Shown here: positions 1-10,467 of the stretch, piece after piece
Position numbering within the stretch: position 1 is the first letter of the stretch
Layout: every line of letters starts with the position of its first letter
The notes under the pieces: generated by a model
Told to the model about the DNA's origin: nothing
The model's input: only the letters and a program-made list of their open reading frames with translations
The model's database searches: none
Made by a program: the position numbers and the translations under genes
NCBI RefSeq assembly: GCF_004522095.1
Contig: NZ_SPUI01000003.1
Span: 1 to 64,000, forward strand
From: Nocardioides sp. 503
GTDB taxonomy: Bacteria > Actinomycetota > Actinomycetes > Propionibacteriales > Nocardioidaceae
DNA: 64,000 nucleotides
Direction of reading: 5' to 3'

Positions 1-85
1 CCCCTGCAGGGGAGCCGAAGAGCCGACAGAGGGGCACCAGACGCGGGATCGGCGCGGCCGCGGCGGCGCGGCTCGGCCCGCGGCG

Positions 86-1087
86 TCAGGCGGCGGTGAT
101 GACGTACGGCGCCAGGTCGGCGATGGAGGTGCCGTAGCGGGCCCGGGTGGCGTGGTACTCGCGGAGCACGCGGCGCTTCGTGGACTCCCAGCGGTCGGGC
201 TGCACGTCTGCCCAGGTGATGCGGGACATGCCGAGGTGGAAGCCGCAGATCCAGTCCTGCCGCTTCTTCTCGCGCCACCGGACCAGCTGGGGGTCGACCG
301 TGGCGACGCCGCCCTCCGCGGCGGGCTGGTACTTCAGCTTGCCGTCGAACTCCACGACGTGGCGCCCGACGCGGACGTCGCACCATGCCCTGCGAGAGCC
401 GTCGCGGAGCCCGAACTGCGGCTCCACCGGGCCGACCCCCAGCTCGAGGACGAGGAGCCGGGTGAGGGACTCCGCGACGTTGTCGGCGCGGTGGTCGGCG
501 AGCTCGACCGCCTCGCGGGCGACCGTGACGTAGGGCCAGCAGGTCATCGGCGCGACCGCCGCCCACAGGTCCGCACGCGACACCCCGAGCCGCAGCGCCG
601 AGTCGCACGCCGCCAGTCCGTGTCGCAGCCCGTGCTCACGCGCGATGTCGACGGCGGTGCGGGCGCGGTCGAGGGTCCAGATCCCGTCGATCTCGACCAG
701 CTCCTCGGGCAGGTGCGGGGCGCGGTGGTGCTTGACCCCGTGCTTGGTCCGACTGCCGACGACGCCGAAGCGCGTGATGTGGACGAGCTCGGGGACGGCC
801 GCCAGGATCGGCAGCCCGTGGGCGAGCGCGGCGGAGTCGTGGCTCATGACGTGCGGCACCAGCATGTTGCGGCTGGCCGCGCGCGCCCTCAGCAGCGGCC
901 TGCCGACGTGGACGTCGAGCGACTCCCAGAGGGCGGCGGTCGCGTAGACGCCCCGCCGTACGGCGACCCACTCCCCCGCATGGACCAAGCGGTCGATGGC
1001 GTCGCCGGTCATGCCGCCCTGCCGCGCCTGTCGCCGCAGCACCAGCCCGTTCTGCGACGCCATGAAGGCGGCCACCCGTGGCCTCAT
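86..1087 (-). CDS. AbiEi-type winged-helix protein with DUF559/Vsr-like nuclease-fold C-terminus
   Basis: The 333-residue product has an N-terminal winged-helix region (about residues 10-50, with VHAGEWVAVRRGVYA) of the kind seen in type IV antitoxins of the AbiEi family. Its C-terminus (about 205-300) resembles DUF559: E206, D237, then VVEFDGK with E246, D248 and K250, which fits a PD-(D/E)XK active site, followed by REKKRQDWI near 272-280. The family is multi-copy in actinobacteria and its function is unsettled. No toxin partner gene lies beside it, so an antitoxin role is not supported here. A long palindrome lies about 90 bp upstream. M9 (start 1063) is an alternative start. Family call is firm; function is unknown. 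Confidence 0.8.
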   Translation of the reverse strand: MRPRVAAFMASQNGLVLRRQARQGGMTGDAIDRLVHAGEWVAVRRGVYATAALWESLDVHVGRPLLRARAASRNMLVPHVMSHDSAALAHGLPILAAVPELVHITRFGVVGSRTKHGVKHHRAPHLPEELVEIDGIWTLDRARTAVDIAREHGLRHGLAACDSALRLGVSRADLWAAVAPMTCWPYVTVAREAVELADHRADNVAESLTRLLVLELGVGPVEPQFGLRDGSRRAWCDVRVGRHVVEFDGKLKYQPAAEGGVATVDPQLVRWREKKRQDWICGFHLGMSRITWADVQPDRWESTKRRVLREYHATRARYGTSIADLAPYVITAA

Positions 1088-1178
1088 CCCCCGATGGCGC
1101 CCTTCATCGGCCGCCCGCCGGCGCCGCGCCGGCGCAGCCTGTGGACAACCGGTCCGACCCCGGCGGCGCCCCGACGCT

Positions 1179-1248
1179 TGTAACGCTGAGTTATCTGCTC
1201 TGGTGCCCCTCCGCAGGGGCGCACCAGAGCGGATAACTCCGCGTTACA
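1179..1248. repeat. Long near-perfect inverted repeat (about 32-bp arms)
   Basis: The left arm begins TGTAACGCTGAGTTATC and runs to about 1210. The right arm (about 1214-1248) reads back as TGTAACGCGGAGTTATC and onward with few mismatches and one extra base. The two arms would form a single hairpin with only a few bases of loop. It lies between the 5' end of the AbiEi-like gene and the promoter of the next gene, so it is not a terminator of either. It could be a mobile palindromic repeat or a regulatory structure. Confidence 0.85.
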
Positions 1249-1263
1249 GCGGTGGTGAGCGGT

Positions 1264-1322
1264 GACTCCCCAACAACCGCTTGACAGTCACGACCACCCC
1301 GAGGCAGACTCCCCAACGACCA
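1264..1322 (+). promoter_or_regulatory. Promoter and direct-repeat operator of the regulator/MFS pair
   Basis: GACTCCCCAACAACC (1264-1278) recurs as GACTCCCCAACGACC (1307-1321). Between them lies TTGACA (1281-1286), followed after 18 nt by CAGACT (1305-1310), a plausible -35/-10 pair. The second repeat also forms an inverted repeat with TTGGGAG just downstream. Repeats bracketing a promoter next to a winged-helix regulator gene suggest autoregulation, which is inferred. Confidence 0.5.
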
Positions 1323-1335
1323 TTGGGAGGTTGTC

Positions 1336-1839
1336 ATGTCAGACTCGGACGACGTCAGGGCACTGCGCTCCACGGCGCACCCGCTGCGGTTGCGGATCCT
1401 GTCGCTGCTCACCGCCGCGGAGCTGTCCGCGGCCGAGGTGGCGCGCGAGCTGGGCGTCACGCACGCCAACGCCTCCTACCACCTGCGGGTCCTGCTGGAC
1501 GCCGGTGAGGTCGTGGTCGCGGGCGAGGAGCGGATCCGCGGCGGGGTCGCCAAGCGCTACCGCCACCCGTGGCGCCAGGAGGACCACGGGGACCGCCGGC
1601 GGGGCGTCGACATCCGCACCATGGCCCACGAGATGGTGCGTCGCATGGACCTGCGCGAGCCCGGGCCGAAGGCCAGCTTCACCGACGCCGAGCTCTGGGT
1701 GGAGCCGGAGGTCTGGGAGCGCGCCGTCCGCCTGGTCGTGGAGGCCTCCGAGCTGGTCCACGCCGAGGCGCGGCCGTCGCGCACCGAGGGCACGGCGCCG
1801 GTCAGCCTCACGGTCGCGGCGTTCGGGATGACGTCGTGA
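1336..1839 (+). CDS. ArsR-like winged-helix transcriptional regulator
   Basis: A 167-residue protein. Residues about 8-75 form an ArsR/HTH_20-type winged helix: RSTAHPLRLRILSLL, then ELSAAEVARELGVTHANASYHL as recognition helix, then the wing. The C-terminal half has no recognised metal-binding cysteines, so metal sensing is unlikely. A good ribosome site (GGGAGG) precedes the ATG. The stop overlaps the start of the MFS gene (GTGA), so the two are translationally coupled and the regulator probably controls that transporter. The direct repeats upstream are candidate operators. Confidence 0.85.
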   Translation: MSDSDDVRALRSTAHPLRLRILSLLTAAELSAAEVARELGVTHANASYHLRVLLDAGEVVVAGEERIRGGVAKRYRHPWRQEDHGDRRRGVDIRTMAHEMVRRMDLREPGPKASFTDAELWVEPEVWERAVRLVVEASELVHAEARPSRTEGTAPVSLTVAAFGMTS

Positions 1840-3074
1840 GTCGCCCCGGCGCGCTCGCGCCGCTGCGCGAGCAGAACTTCCGCTGGTACTTCCTCGCCCG
1901 CATGGTCAACATGGCCGGCACCACGATGGCGAGCGTGGCGCTGGCCTTCGCCGTGCTGGAGGTCAGCGACTCGCCCAGCGCCCTCGGGACCGTGCTGGCC
2001 GCGATGAGCATCCCGATGGTGGTCTTCCTGCTCGTCGGGGGTGTCGTCGCGGACCGCTTCGGCCGCACGCTGGTGATCCAGACCTCCAACGTGGTCTCCG
2101 GCCTGTGCCAGCTGTCGATCGCCGCGCTCGTGCTCGGCGGGCACGCGCAGGTGTGGCAGCTCGTGTGCCTGGCCGCGGTCATCGGCACGTCGTCGGCCCT
2201 GAGCTTCCCGGCCATCGCCAGCGTGCTGCCCCAGCTCGTCCCGCGCGAGCAGCTCCAGCAGGCCAACGTGCTGATCTCGATGATGCGCGGGACGCTCACG
2301 GTCATCGGCCCGTCGGTCGCCGGCATCCTCGTGGTCACGGCCGGCCCCGGCTGGGCGCTCGCCGTGGACGGCACGACGTACCTCGTCTCGGCGGCGCTCC
2401 TGCTGAGGGTGCGCATCCCCGCGCCCGTACGCCGCCAGGACGGGCCCAGCATGCTGGTCGAGCTCCGCGAGGGCTGGACGGTCTTCCGGAGCACGACCTG
2501 GCTGTGGGTCGTCGTGCTGGCATTCATGGCGCTCAACGCGATCCACTCGGGCGCGATCTCCACCCTCGGCCCGGTGCTGGCCAAGCAGAGCGACCTCGGC
2601 GAGCGCGGCTGGGGGCTGGTGCTGTCGGCGGAGGCCGTGGGCCTGCTGGTGATGACGCTGGTGATGACGCGGGTCCGCCTGGAGCGGCCGCTGCTCTTCG
2701 GGATGGTCGGCATCGGCGCGCTGGCGCTGCCGATGATCATGCTCGGCCTGCACCCCCAGGTGGCCCCGGTGATGGCGGTGATGGTCCTGGCCGGCGCCGG
2801 CACCGAGGTCTTCAACCTCGGCTGGAACCTCGCCATGCAGGAGCACATCCCCGACGAGATGCTCTCGCGCGCCTACTCCTACGACGCCCTCGGCTCGTTC
2901 GTCGCGATCCCGGTCGGGCAGCTGCTGTTCGGCCCGCTCGGCGTCCACTTCGGGGTGCAGCACGTGATCCTCGCCGGCGGCGTCGCCTACGCCGCGATCG
3001 CCGGGATCACGCTGCTGTCGAGGTCGGTGCGCGACCTGGAGCGGGTCAGCACCACTTACGACGTACCGCGCTGA
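1836..3074 (+). CDS. Major facilitator superfamily (MFS) transporter
   Basis: A 412-residue membrane protein with about 12 hydrophobic segments and the MFS loop 2-3 motif (GGVVADRFGRTLVI). It resembles the MFS_3/enterobactin-exporter-like group of drug and small-molecule exporters; the substrate cannot be told from sequence. The GTG start at 1836 was chosen because it overlaps the regulator stop, although the open frame extends much further upstream. The 3' end overlaps the convergent DUF1697 gene by 29 bp. Confidence 0.85.
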   Translation: MSRPGALAPLREQNFRWYFLARMVNMAGTTMASVALAFAVLEVSDSPSALGTVLAAMSIPMVVFLLVGGVVADRFGRTLVIQTSNVVSGLCQLSIAALVLGGHAQVWQLVCLAAVIGTSSALSFPAIASVLPQLVPREQLQQANVLISMMRGTLTVIGPSVAGILVVTAGPGWALAVDGTTYLVSAALLLRVRIPAPVRRQDGPSMLVELREGWTVFRSTTWLWVVVLAFMALNAIHSGAISTLGPVLAKQSDLGERGWGLVLSAEAVGLLVMTLVMTRVRLERPLLFGMVGIGALALPMIMLGLHPQVAPVMAVMVLAGAGTEVFNLGWNLAMQEHIPDEMLSRAYSYDALGSFVAIPVGQLLFGPLGVHFGVQHVILAGGVAYAAIAGITLLSRSVRDLERVSTTYDVPR

Positions 3075-3576
3075 GCACCGTCAGGTTGCGGTTGGTCGCG
3101 ACGCCGAGCAGCCTCTCGACCGTCGCGTTGGTGGTCATCGAGTCCAGGTAGCTCTCCCGGACGAGCAGGTGGACGGCACGCCCACGGACGACCACCCGCT
3201 CCTCCTCGGTCGTCCGCGCCTCCAGCGTCCGCGCGGCCTCCGGGTCCGGCTCCTGCTTGAGCAGCGACACGTAGTGGCGCCCCTCGTGGCCCTCGCCCAG
3301 CTCTGCGGCGTCGTCGACCACCCGGCCCAGCTCGGCCTGGGACAGGACGATCGTGGGCACCTCGAAGCCCTGCGACTCCCGGTAGGCGCCCTCGAGCGCC
3401 GTCTCGATCCGCGCCCGCGACCGCATCGCCGTGCTCAGCCGGACGTTGCCGGTGTTGATGTGGGTCTCGACGTCCGCGAAGCCGGCCGCCTGCGTCGCCG
3501 CGACGATCGCGGCCTTCGGGAACTTCCGCGTGGCGCCCAGGTTGATCGCCCGCAGGAACGCCACGTACGTCGCCAT
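3046..3576 (-). CDS. DUF1697 domain protein
   Basis: A 176-residue protein (MATYVAFLRAINLG start) matching DUF1697 throughout, including the HINTGNVRL segment and the MTTNATVERLLG C-terminal region. No function is established for the family. The ATG at 3576 is preferred over the one four codons upstream because a CATGAT hexamer (3584-3589) lies 7 nt before it, as in the leaderless promoters elsewhere in the window. Convergent with, and overlapping, the MFS gene. Confidence 0.85.
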   Translation of the reverse strand: MATYVAFLRAINLGATRKFPKAAIVAATQAAGFADVETHINTGNVRLSTAMRSRARIETALEGAYRESQGFEVPTIVLSQAELGRVVDDAAELGEGHEGRHYVSLLKQEPDPEAARTLEARTTEEERVVVRGRAVHLLVRESYLDSMTTNATVERLLGVATNRNLTVLSAVRRKWC

Positions 3577-3643
3577 GCGAGCGATCATGCCAGCCCGGGC
3601 GTGGGCGGCCCGGCCCGAGCCCGCCCGGCACGCCTGCTGTAAG

Positions 3644-5843
<2,200 letters not shown>

Positions 5844-5844
5844 G

Positions 5845-5872
5845 GACCCAGCCTGCCGGTCCTTGCTGGGTC
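5845..5872. promoter_or_regulatory. Inverted repeat between thioesterase and hxlR-type gene
   Basis: GACCCAGC (5845-5852) and GCTGGGTC (5865-5872) form a perfect 8-bp inverted repeat with a 12-nt spacer in the divergent gap, overlapping the thioesterase -10-like hexamer. A candidate operator for the HxlR regulator. Confidence 0.45.
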
Positions 5873-5897
5873 TGTCAACAAGACCTAGGGTGGCGTC

Positions 5898-6404
5898 ATG
5901 ACCAGCCGCGCCGCCGACACTCCCCCGGCCCTGGCCTTCGCGACCGACAACTGCACGGTCGGGCGCACCATGGAGATCCTGGGCGAGCGCGGGACGATCG
6001 TGGTGCTGCGCGAGGTCTTCAACGGCGTACGCCGCTTCGACGACATGCGCCGCCACACGTCGATGCCGCGCCAGGTGCTGACCAACCGGCTGACGCTGCT
6101 CATCGACCACGGCATCCTGCGCCGCGAGCCCTACCAGGTGCCGGGCGAGCGGGCCCGCCACGAGTACCGCCTCACCGCCAAGGGGCTCGACCTCTACCCG
6201 GTGATGGTCGCCCTGGCGGCCTGGGGCGACCGCTACGTCGCCGACCCCGAGGGCCCGCCGGTCGAGTTCGCGCACCGCGGCTGCGGGAAGCCGGTGCACC
6301 CCGTGCTGGAGTGCGCCGCGGGCCACCGGGTCGACGACGTGCGGCAGGTCGCGCCCCGACCCGGGCCGGGGGTCCGCCCGCTGGCCGCACCGCAGGAGCG
6401 GTAG
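5898..6404 (+). CDS. HxlR family transcriptional regulator
   Basis: A 168-residue protein. Residues about 18-110 form the HxlR winged helix (DNCTVGRTMEILGERGTIVVLREVF, then RRFDDMRRHTSMPRQVLTNRL). The tail has a conserved Cys-rich strand (HRGCGKPVHPVLECAAGH) seen in longer HxlR members. TAGGGT (5886-5891) lies exactly 6 nt before the ATG with no Shine-Dalgarno site, so the transcript is probably leaderless. The divergent thioesterase is the likeliest target. Confidence 0.9.
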   Translation: MTSRAADTPPALAFATDNCTVGRTMEILGERGTIVVLREVFNGVRRFDDMRRHTSMPRQVLTNRLTLLIDHGILRREPYQVPGERARHEYRLTAKGLDLYPVMVALAAWGDRYVADPEGPPVEFAHRGCGKPVHPVLECAAGHRVDDVRQVAPRPGPGVRPLAAPQER

Positions 6405-6420
6405 CGCCCGAGCAGCGCGC

Positions 6421-7056
6421 TCAGGCGAGCTGCTCGGCCAGCCGCGCGGCCGCCTCGACGACCTGGGGCCCGACGACGTCCTCGTCGAGCTCGCCCAGGG
6501 TCACGATCCCGATGCTGGCCTCGAGCCCGTTGACGCCCGTCACCGGCGCGGCCAGCCCGCGGGCGCCGGCCTGCAGCTCCCCCGCCGTCACGACGTACGG
6601 CGTGAGGTCGCCCTCGCGCCCGGCCAGGAGCGCCTTGCCGGCCGCGCCCTGCTGGAGCGGGTGGCGCGACCCGATGCGGTAGCTGACGTGGAAGTCGGTC
6701 CACGACGGCTCGACGACCGCGAGCGCGAGCGCCTCGTCCCCCTCGGCCACGGTCAGGTGGGCCGTGGACCCGACCGACTCGGCCAGCTGCCGCAGCACCG
6801 GGACGGCGACGTCGCGCACGAGCGGGTGCACCGCGGCCGCGAGGTGGAGCATGCCGAGGCCGACGTGCAGGCGACCGCGGGAGCTGCGCCGCACGAGCGC
6901 GTGCTGCTCGAGGGTGCTCACCAGGCGGTAGACCACCGTGCGGTTGACGTCCAGCCGCGCCGCCAGCTCGGTCACGGTCAGGCCGTCGGGGGCCGAGGCC
7001 AGCACCGTCAGGACGCGCAGCCCCCGGTCGAGGGTCTGGGACGTCTCCACGGGCAT
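6421..7056 (-). CDS. IclR family transcriptional regulator
   Basis: A 211-residue protein with an N-terminal IclR winged helix (LDRGLRVLTVLASAPDGLTVTELAARLDVNRTVVYRL) and a C-terminal effector domain with GAAGKALLAG. IclR proteins often govern aromatic or carbon-source catabolism, and hppD is nearby, but no adjacent catabolic operon is shared. On the minus strand TAGGGT (7063-7068) lies 6 nt upstream of the ATG, another leaderless arrangement. Confidence 0.9.
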   Translation of the reverse strand: MPVETSQTLDRGLRVLTVLASAPDGLTVTELAARLDVNRTVVYRLVSTLEQHALVRRSSRGRLHVGLGMLHLAAAVHPLVRDVAVPVLRQLAESVGSTAHLTVAEGDEALALAVVEPSWTDFHVSYRIGSRHPLQQGAAGKALLAGREGDLTPYVVTAGELQAGARGLAAPVTGVNGLEASIGIVTLGELDEDVVGPQVVEAAARLAEQLA

Positions 7057-7085
7057 GCCGCCACCCTAGGTCGGGCGTCCAGCGT

Positions 7086-8876
7086 CTAGGACGACTTGCG
7101 CGAGGCCCACTCGCGCAGTCGGTCGATGCGCAGGTGCAGCTGCTCGGCGTTGGCGACCGCGGCCGCCGGGCCGCCGCACTCCTTGCGCAGCGCGGCGTGG
7201 GTGATCCCGTGGGCCTGGCCGGTGCGGTGGAACCACGCCGCGACCAGGCCGTTGAGCTCGCGGCGCAGCACAGCGAGCTGCTCGTGGGTCGAGACCTCCG
7301 CGACGGTGTCGGACTCGACCGCGACCCGCTTCTGCTTCTGGGCGCGGTCGCTCTGGCGCTGCTGCAGCAGCTCGCGCATCTGGCCGGGCTCGAGCAGGCC
7401 GGGGATGCCGAGGAAGTCCATCTCCTCCTCGGAGCCGACGTGGACCTCGCCCTCGTGGCCGAACTCGCCGCCGTCGTAGAGCACCCGGTCGAAGCGCGCC
7501 TCGGAGCCCAGCGCCTCGAACGGCAGACCCTCGTCGTCGCCCTCGGTCTGGGTCGCCTCCGCCTGCGCCATCAGCTCCTTCTCGGCCGCGAAGATGTCGC
7601 CCTCGTCGTTGATCTTGCGCCCCAGGACGTGGTCGCGCTCGACCTCCATCTCGGAGGCGAAGCCCAGCAGGGCCGGGACCGACGGCACGAAGATCGAGGC
7701 GCTCTCGGCGCGGTTGCGCGCACGCACGAAGCGACCGACGGCCTGCGCGAAGAACAGCGGGGTCGAGGTGGTGGTGGCGTAGACGCCGACGGCCAGGCGC
7801 GGGACGTCGACGCCCTCGGAGACCATCCGCACGGCGACCATCCAGCGGGCGTCGCTCGTGGCGAACGTCGAGATCTTCTTCGACGCGGCCTTCTCGTCGG
7901 AGAGCACGACGACCGGCGACTCACCGGTGATGCGCTTGAGCAGCTTGGCGTAGGCCCGCGCCGACTCCTGGTCGGTCGCGATCACGAGCCCGCCCGCGTC
8001 GGGCACGTGGCGACGTACCTCCGAGAGCCGGCGGTCGGCAGCCTCCAGCACCGACGGCACCCACGCGCCCGACGGGTCGAGGGCGGTGCGCAGGGCCTGC
8101 GAGGTGAGGTCCTTGGTGAGCGGCTCCCCCAGCCGGGCGGCGATCTCGTCGCCGGCGCGCGTGCGCCAGGTCATCTCACCGGAGTAGGCCAGGAAGAGCA
8201 CCGGGCGCACGACATGGTCGGCGAGCGCCTGGGAGTAGCCGTAGGTGAAGTCCGCGACCGAGCGCGGCACCCCGTCGGGCCCCGGCGCGTAGGTGACGAA
8301 CGGGATCGGGTTGATGTCGGAGCGGAACGGCGTGCCGGTCAGCGCCAGGCGGCGGGCCGCGGGCTGGAATGCCTCGCGCACGCCCTCGCCCCACGACAGC
8401 GCGTCACCGGCGTGGTGCACCTCGTCGAGGATCACCAGGGTCTTGAAGCGCTCGGTGCGGATCCGCATCGCGAGCGGGTTGACCGCGACGCCGGCGTAGG
8501 TCACCGCGACCCCGAGGTAGTCGCTCGAGATCTTGCCCGAGCCCGCGGAGTACGTCGGGTCGATCGGGATCCCGGCGCGCGCGGCGGCCTCGGCCCACTG
8601 CAGCTTGAGGTGCTCGGTGGGCGCCACGACGATGATCCGGTCGACGATGCGGCGCCCGATCAGCTCGGAGGCCACCGACAGCGCGAAGGTCGTCTTGCCC
8701 GCGCCCGGCGTCGCGACCGCGAGGAAGTCCTGAGGAGCGCGCTGGAGGTAGTCGGCCATCGCCGCGGTCTGCCAGGCACGCAGCGAGGGCGCGGTGCCCC
8801 ACGCCGCGCGGTCCGGCCAGGCCGGGGTGAGTGCGGGGGTGAGGTGGACGGCGGCTTCGGAGTCGCCGCCCGTCAC
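7086..8876 (-). CDS. DEAD/DEAH-box superfamily II helicase
   Basis: A 596-residue SF2 ATPase: Walker A ATPGAGKTTFAL, motif II LDEVHH, motif III TGTPF, and a C-terminal RecA domain with VRMVSEGVDVPRL and AVGRFVRARNR (motif VI). A long acidic tail follows. It resembles the UvrB/RecG-like restriction-type helicase group conserved in actinobacteria. The GTG at 8876 was chosen because it overlaps the DUF3039 stop (GTGA), indicating translational coupling. Substrate and pathway are unknown; a role in DNA or RNA remodelling is all that can be said. Confidence 0.88.
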   Translation of the reverse strand: MTGGDSEAAVHLTPALTPAWPDRAAWGTAPSLRAWQTAAMADYLQRAPQDFLAVATPGAGKTTFALSVASELIGRRIVDRIIVVAPTEHLKLQWAEAAARAGIPIDPTYSAGSGKISSDYLGVAVTYAGVAVNPLAMRIRTERFKTLVILDEVHHAGDALSWGEGVREAFQPAARRLALTGTPFRSDINPIPFVTYAPGPDGVPRSVADFTYGYSQALADHVVRPVLFLAYSGEMTWRTRAGDEIAARLGEPLTKDLTSQALRTALDPSGAWVPSVLEAADRRLSEVRRHVPDAGGLVIATDQESARAYAKLLKRITGESPVVVLSDEKAASKKISTFATSDARWMVAVRMVSEGVDVPRLAVGVYATTTSTPLFFAQAVGRFVRARNRAESASIFVPSVPALLGFASEMEVERDHVLGRKINDEGDIFAAEKELMAQAEATQTEGDDEGLPFEALGSEARFDRVLYDGGEFGHEGEVHVGSEEEMDFLGIPGLLEPGQMRELLQQRQSDRAQKQKRVAVESDTVAEVSTHEQLAVLRRELNGLVAAWFHRTGQAHGITHAALRKECGGPAAAVANAEQLHLRIDRLREWASRKSS

Positions 8877-9130
8877 TCGTCGTCGCCCTTGAAGCTCTCC
8901 CAGGCGTCCTTGCACTCGGGGCAGACCGGGAACTTCTCCGGCGCCCGGCTCGGCACCCAGACCTTGCCGCACAGGGCGACGACCGGGGTGCCCATCACCA
9001 TCGCCTCCGTGAGCTTGTCCTTGTCGACGTAGTGCGAGAAGCGCTCGTGGTCACCCTCGTCGGTCGGGACGGTACGGCGGTCCTGCTCGACGTCGGTGTC
9101 GGTCTTGGTCGAGAAGCCGATGGAGGTCAC
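8873..9130 (-). CDS. DUF3039 domain protein
   Basis: An 85-residue protein matching DUF3039. Its C-terminal part has VALCGKVWVPSRAPEKFPVC with CPEC shortly after, a probable C-x(n)-CxxC zinc-binding motif. It is coupled to the downstream helicase, a conserved actinobacterial pairing. TAGAGT (9138-9143) lies 7 nt before the GTG start. Function unknown; a small accessory of the helicase is plausible. Confidence 0.85.
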   Translation of the reverse strand: MTSIGFSTKTDTDVEQDRRTVPTDEGDHERFSHYVDKDKLTEAMVMGTPVVALCGKVWVPSRAPEKFPVCPECKDAWESFKGDDE

Positions 9131-9191
9131 GGCTCCAACTCTAAGCCCTCTGCGGTGGCCCCGATCAATCCGTCGGAGCGTCGGTGGAGAG

Positions 9192-9788
9192 TCAGTTGAG
9201 CTCGGGGTCCGAGGGCCGCGTGGAGTGCCACGCCAGCTCCCCCGGCTGGCGCCGCAGCACGTCGCGCCACAGGTCCGAGGGGTCCTCGCGGAACACGTCG
9301 TCGGCGGTCGCGGGCACGACGTACCAGCTGCCCGTCTCGATCTCGCCGTCCAGCTGGCCGGCCCCCCAGCCGGCGTACCCGGCGAAGATCCGCAGCGAGT
9401 CCAGGCTGTCGCCGAGCAGCTCGACGGGGGTGTCGAGGTCGATCAGGCCGAGCTGGCCGGTGACCTCGCGGAAGCCGACGGGGCTGTCGGCCGAGGCGGT
9501 GAGCAGGGCGACGGCGAGCGCACCCTCGGTCATCACCGGGCCGCCCTGGAAGAGCACCTCGGGGCCGGACACGACGTCCTGCCACGCGTCGAGCACGTCC
9601 GCGACCGGCAGTCCCGACGGGCGGTTCAGCACCACGCCGAGGGTGCCGCTGTCGTCGGCGTCGAGGACCAGGATCACCGTGTCGGTGAAGTTCGGGTCGT
9701 CGAGCGCAGGGGTGGCGACCAGCAGCACACCTGCCTCCACCGCGGTCACCTCGCCATTCTGCAGCACGCCGGTCGACCCGGGCTGCAC
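9192..9788 (-). CDS. YqgE/AlgH family protein
   Basis: A 198-residue protein with the family hallmarks: GVLLVATPALDDPNFTDTVIL, GVVLNRPSG, FQGGPV and FAGYAGWGAGQLDGEI. The family is widespread but biochemically undefined. The GTG start gives a slightly longer N-terminus than many homologues; another GTG near residue 15 is possible. It is monocistronic here. Confidence 0.9.
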   Translation of the reverse strand: MQPGSTGVLQNGEVTAVEAGVLLVATPALDDPNFTDTVILVLDADDSGTLGVVLNRPSGLPVADVLDAWQDVVSGPEVLFQGGPVMTEGALAVALLTASADSPVGFREVTGQLGLIDLDTPVELLGDSLDSLRIFAGYAGWGAGQLDGEIETGSWYVVPATADDVFREDPSDLWRDVLRRQPGELAWHSTRPSDPELN

Positions 9789-9801
9789 CCCGCAGGGTGG
9801 G

Positions 9802-10332
9802 CTAGGCGGCGACGACCGCCTTGAGGCGCTCCAGCAGGCCGGGGCGTACGTCGGTCACGCTCGCCGTGGCCGGTCGGCCGCGGTGGCGCAGGCGGGCCGC
9901 CTCCTCGATCCGGGCGCCGACCGCGGCGGCCGCGGGGTCACCGACGCTGGAGCGGCCGGCCATGACGGCCAGCATCATGTGCTCCTTGGCGGTGGCCTTG
10001 GCCATCGCCCGGCCCATGTCGTCGTCCAGCGGCGCGGAGCGGTAGCCGTCGAGGATCAGGCGGACCCCGGGGAGGGCGTCCGCGCTGTCGGCCCATGCGT
10101 CCTCGACGGCGGCGTCGAGGTCGAGGGGCTGGTCGGAGAGCGCGCGCTCGATGCGACCGGCGAGGTGCGTGTGCCAGCGCAGCTGGAGGGCGGCGAGCAG
10201 CTCGAGCTCGTCGCGGAAGGTCTCGGTCACACCGTCGAGGTCCGTGGGAAGCGTGGCGTCCCGGCGCTCGTCGGCGGTGCGGATGACGGAGCGCAGGATC
10301 TCGCCCCGGTGGTGGAAGGTCGTCCAGGTCAT
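9802..10332 (-). CDS. Conserved hypothetical protein divergent from TetR regulator
   Basis: A 176-residue soluble, mostly helical protein without a domain I recognise. It has many charged residues, no signal peptide and no membrane segment. The ATG at 10332 is preceded by an AGGGGGAA ribosome site 5 nt away, so this start is firm although the frame continues upstream. The operator-like dyad just upstream and the divergent TetR gene make it the probable TetR-controlled gene. Function unknown. Confidence 0.7.
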   Translation of the reverse strand: MTWTTFHHRGEILRSVIRTADERRDATLPTDLDGVTETFRDELELLAALQLRWHTHLAGRIERALSDQPLDLDAAVEDAWADSADALPGVRLILDGYRSAPLDDDMGRAMAKATAKEHMMLAVMAGRSSVGDPAAAAVGARIEEAARLRHRGRPATASVTDVRPGLLERLKAVVAA

Positions 10333-10355
10333 GGTGGTTCCCCCTACTTGGTGGC

Positions 10356-10388
10356 ACTCACATACCGTGAGTACGTACCGAGAGTATG
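10356..10388. promoter_or_regulatory. TetR-type operator region
   Basis: ACTCAC-ATACC-GTGAGT (10356-10372) is a perfect dyad. A wider imperfect palindrome centred on GTACGTAC (10371-10378) has outer arms CATAC and GTATG (10361-10388). The same stretch is also a direct repeat, TACCGTGAGTA (10363-10373) and TACCGAGAGTA (10376-10386), 13 bp apart. Overlapping symmetry beside a divergent tetR gene fits binding of two TetR dimers. Confidence 0.6.
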
Positions 10389-10467
10389 CAACCGACCGCC
10401 GGTCTGCCAACCGTGAGCCGGGTGATCCCGGCCACCAGAGACGAGCGCCACACGTAAGGTTCGGGGG

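Noticed and set aside
86..1087. Complete type IV toxin-antitoxin pair
   Set aside because: Only the AbiEi-like component is present; the neighbours are a regulator and a transporter.
1557..2963. Long minus-strand frame opposite the MFS gene
   Set aside because: Low-complexity His/Arg/Asp translation; the plus strand encodes clear MFS helices.
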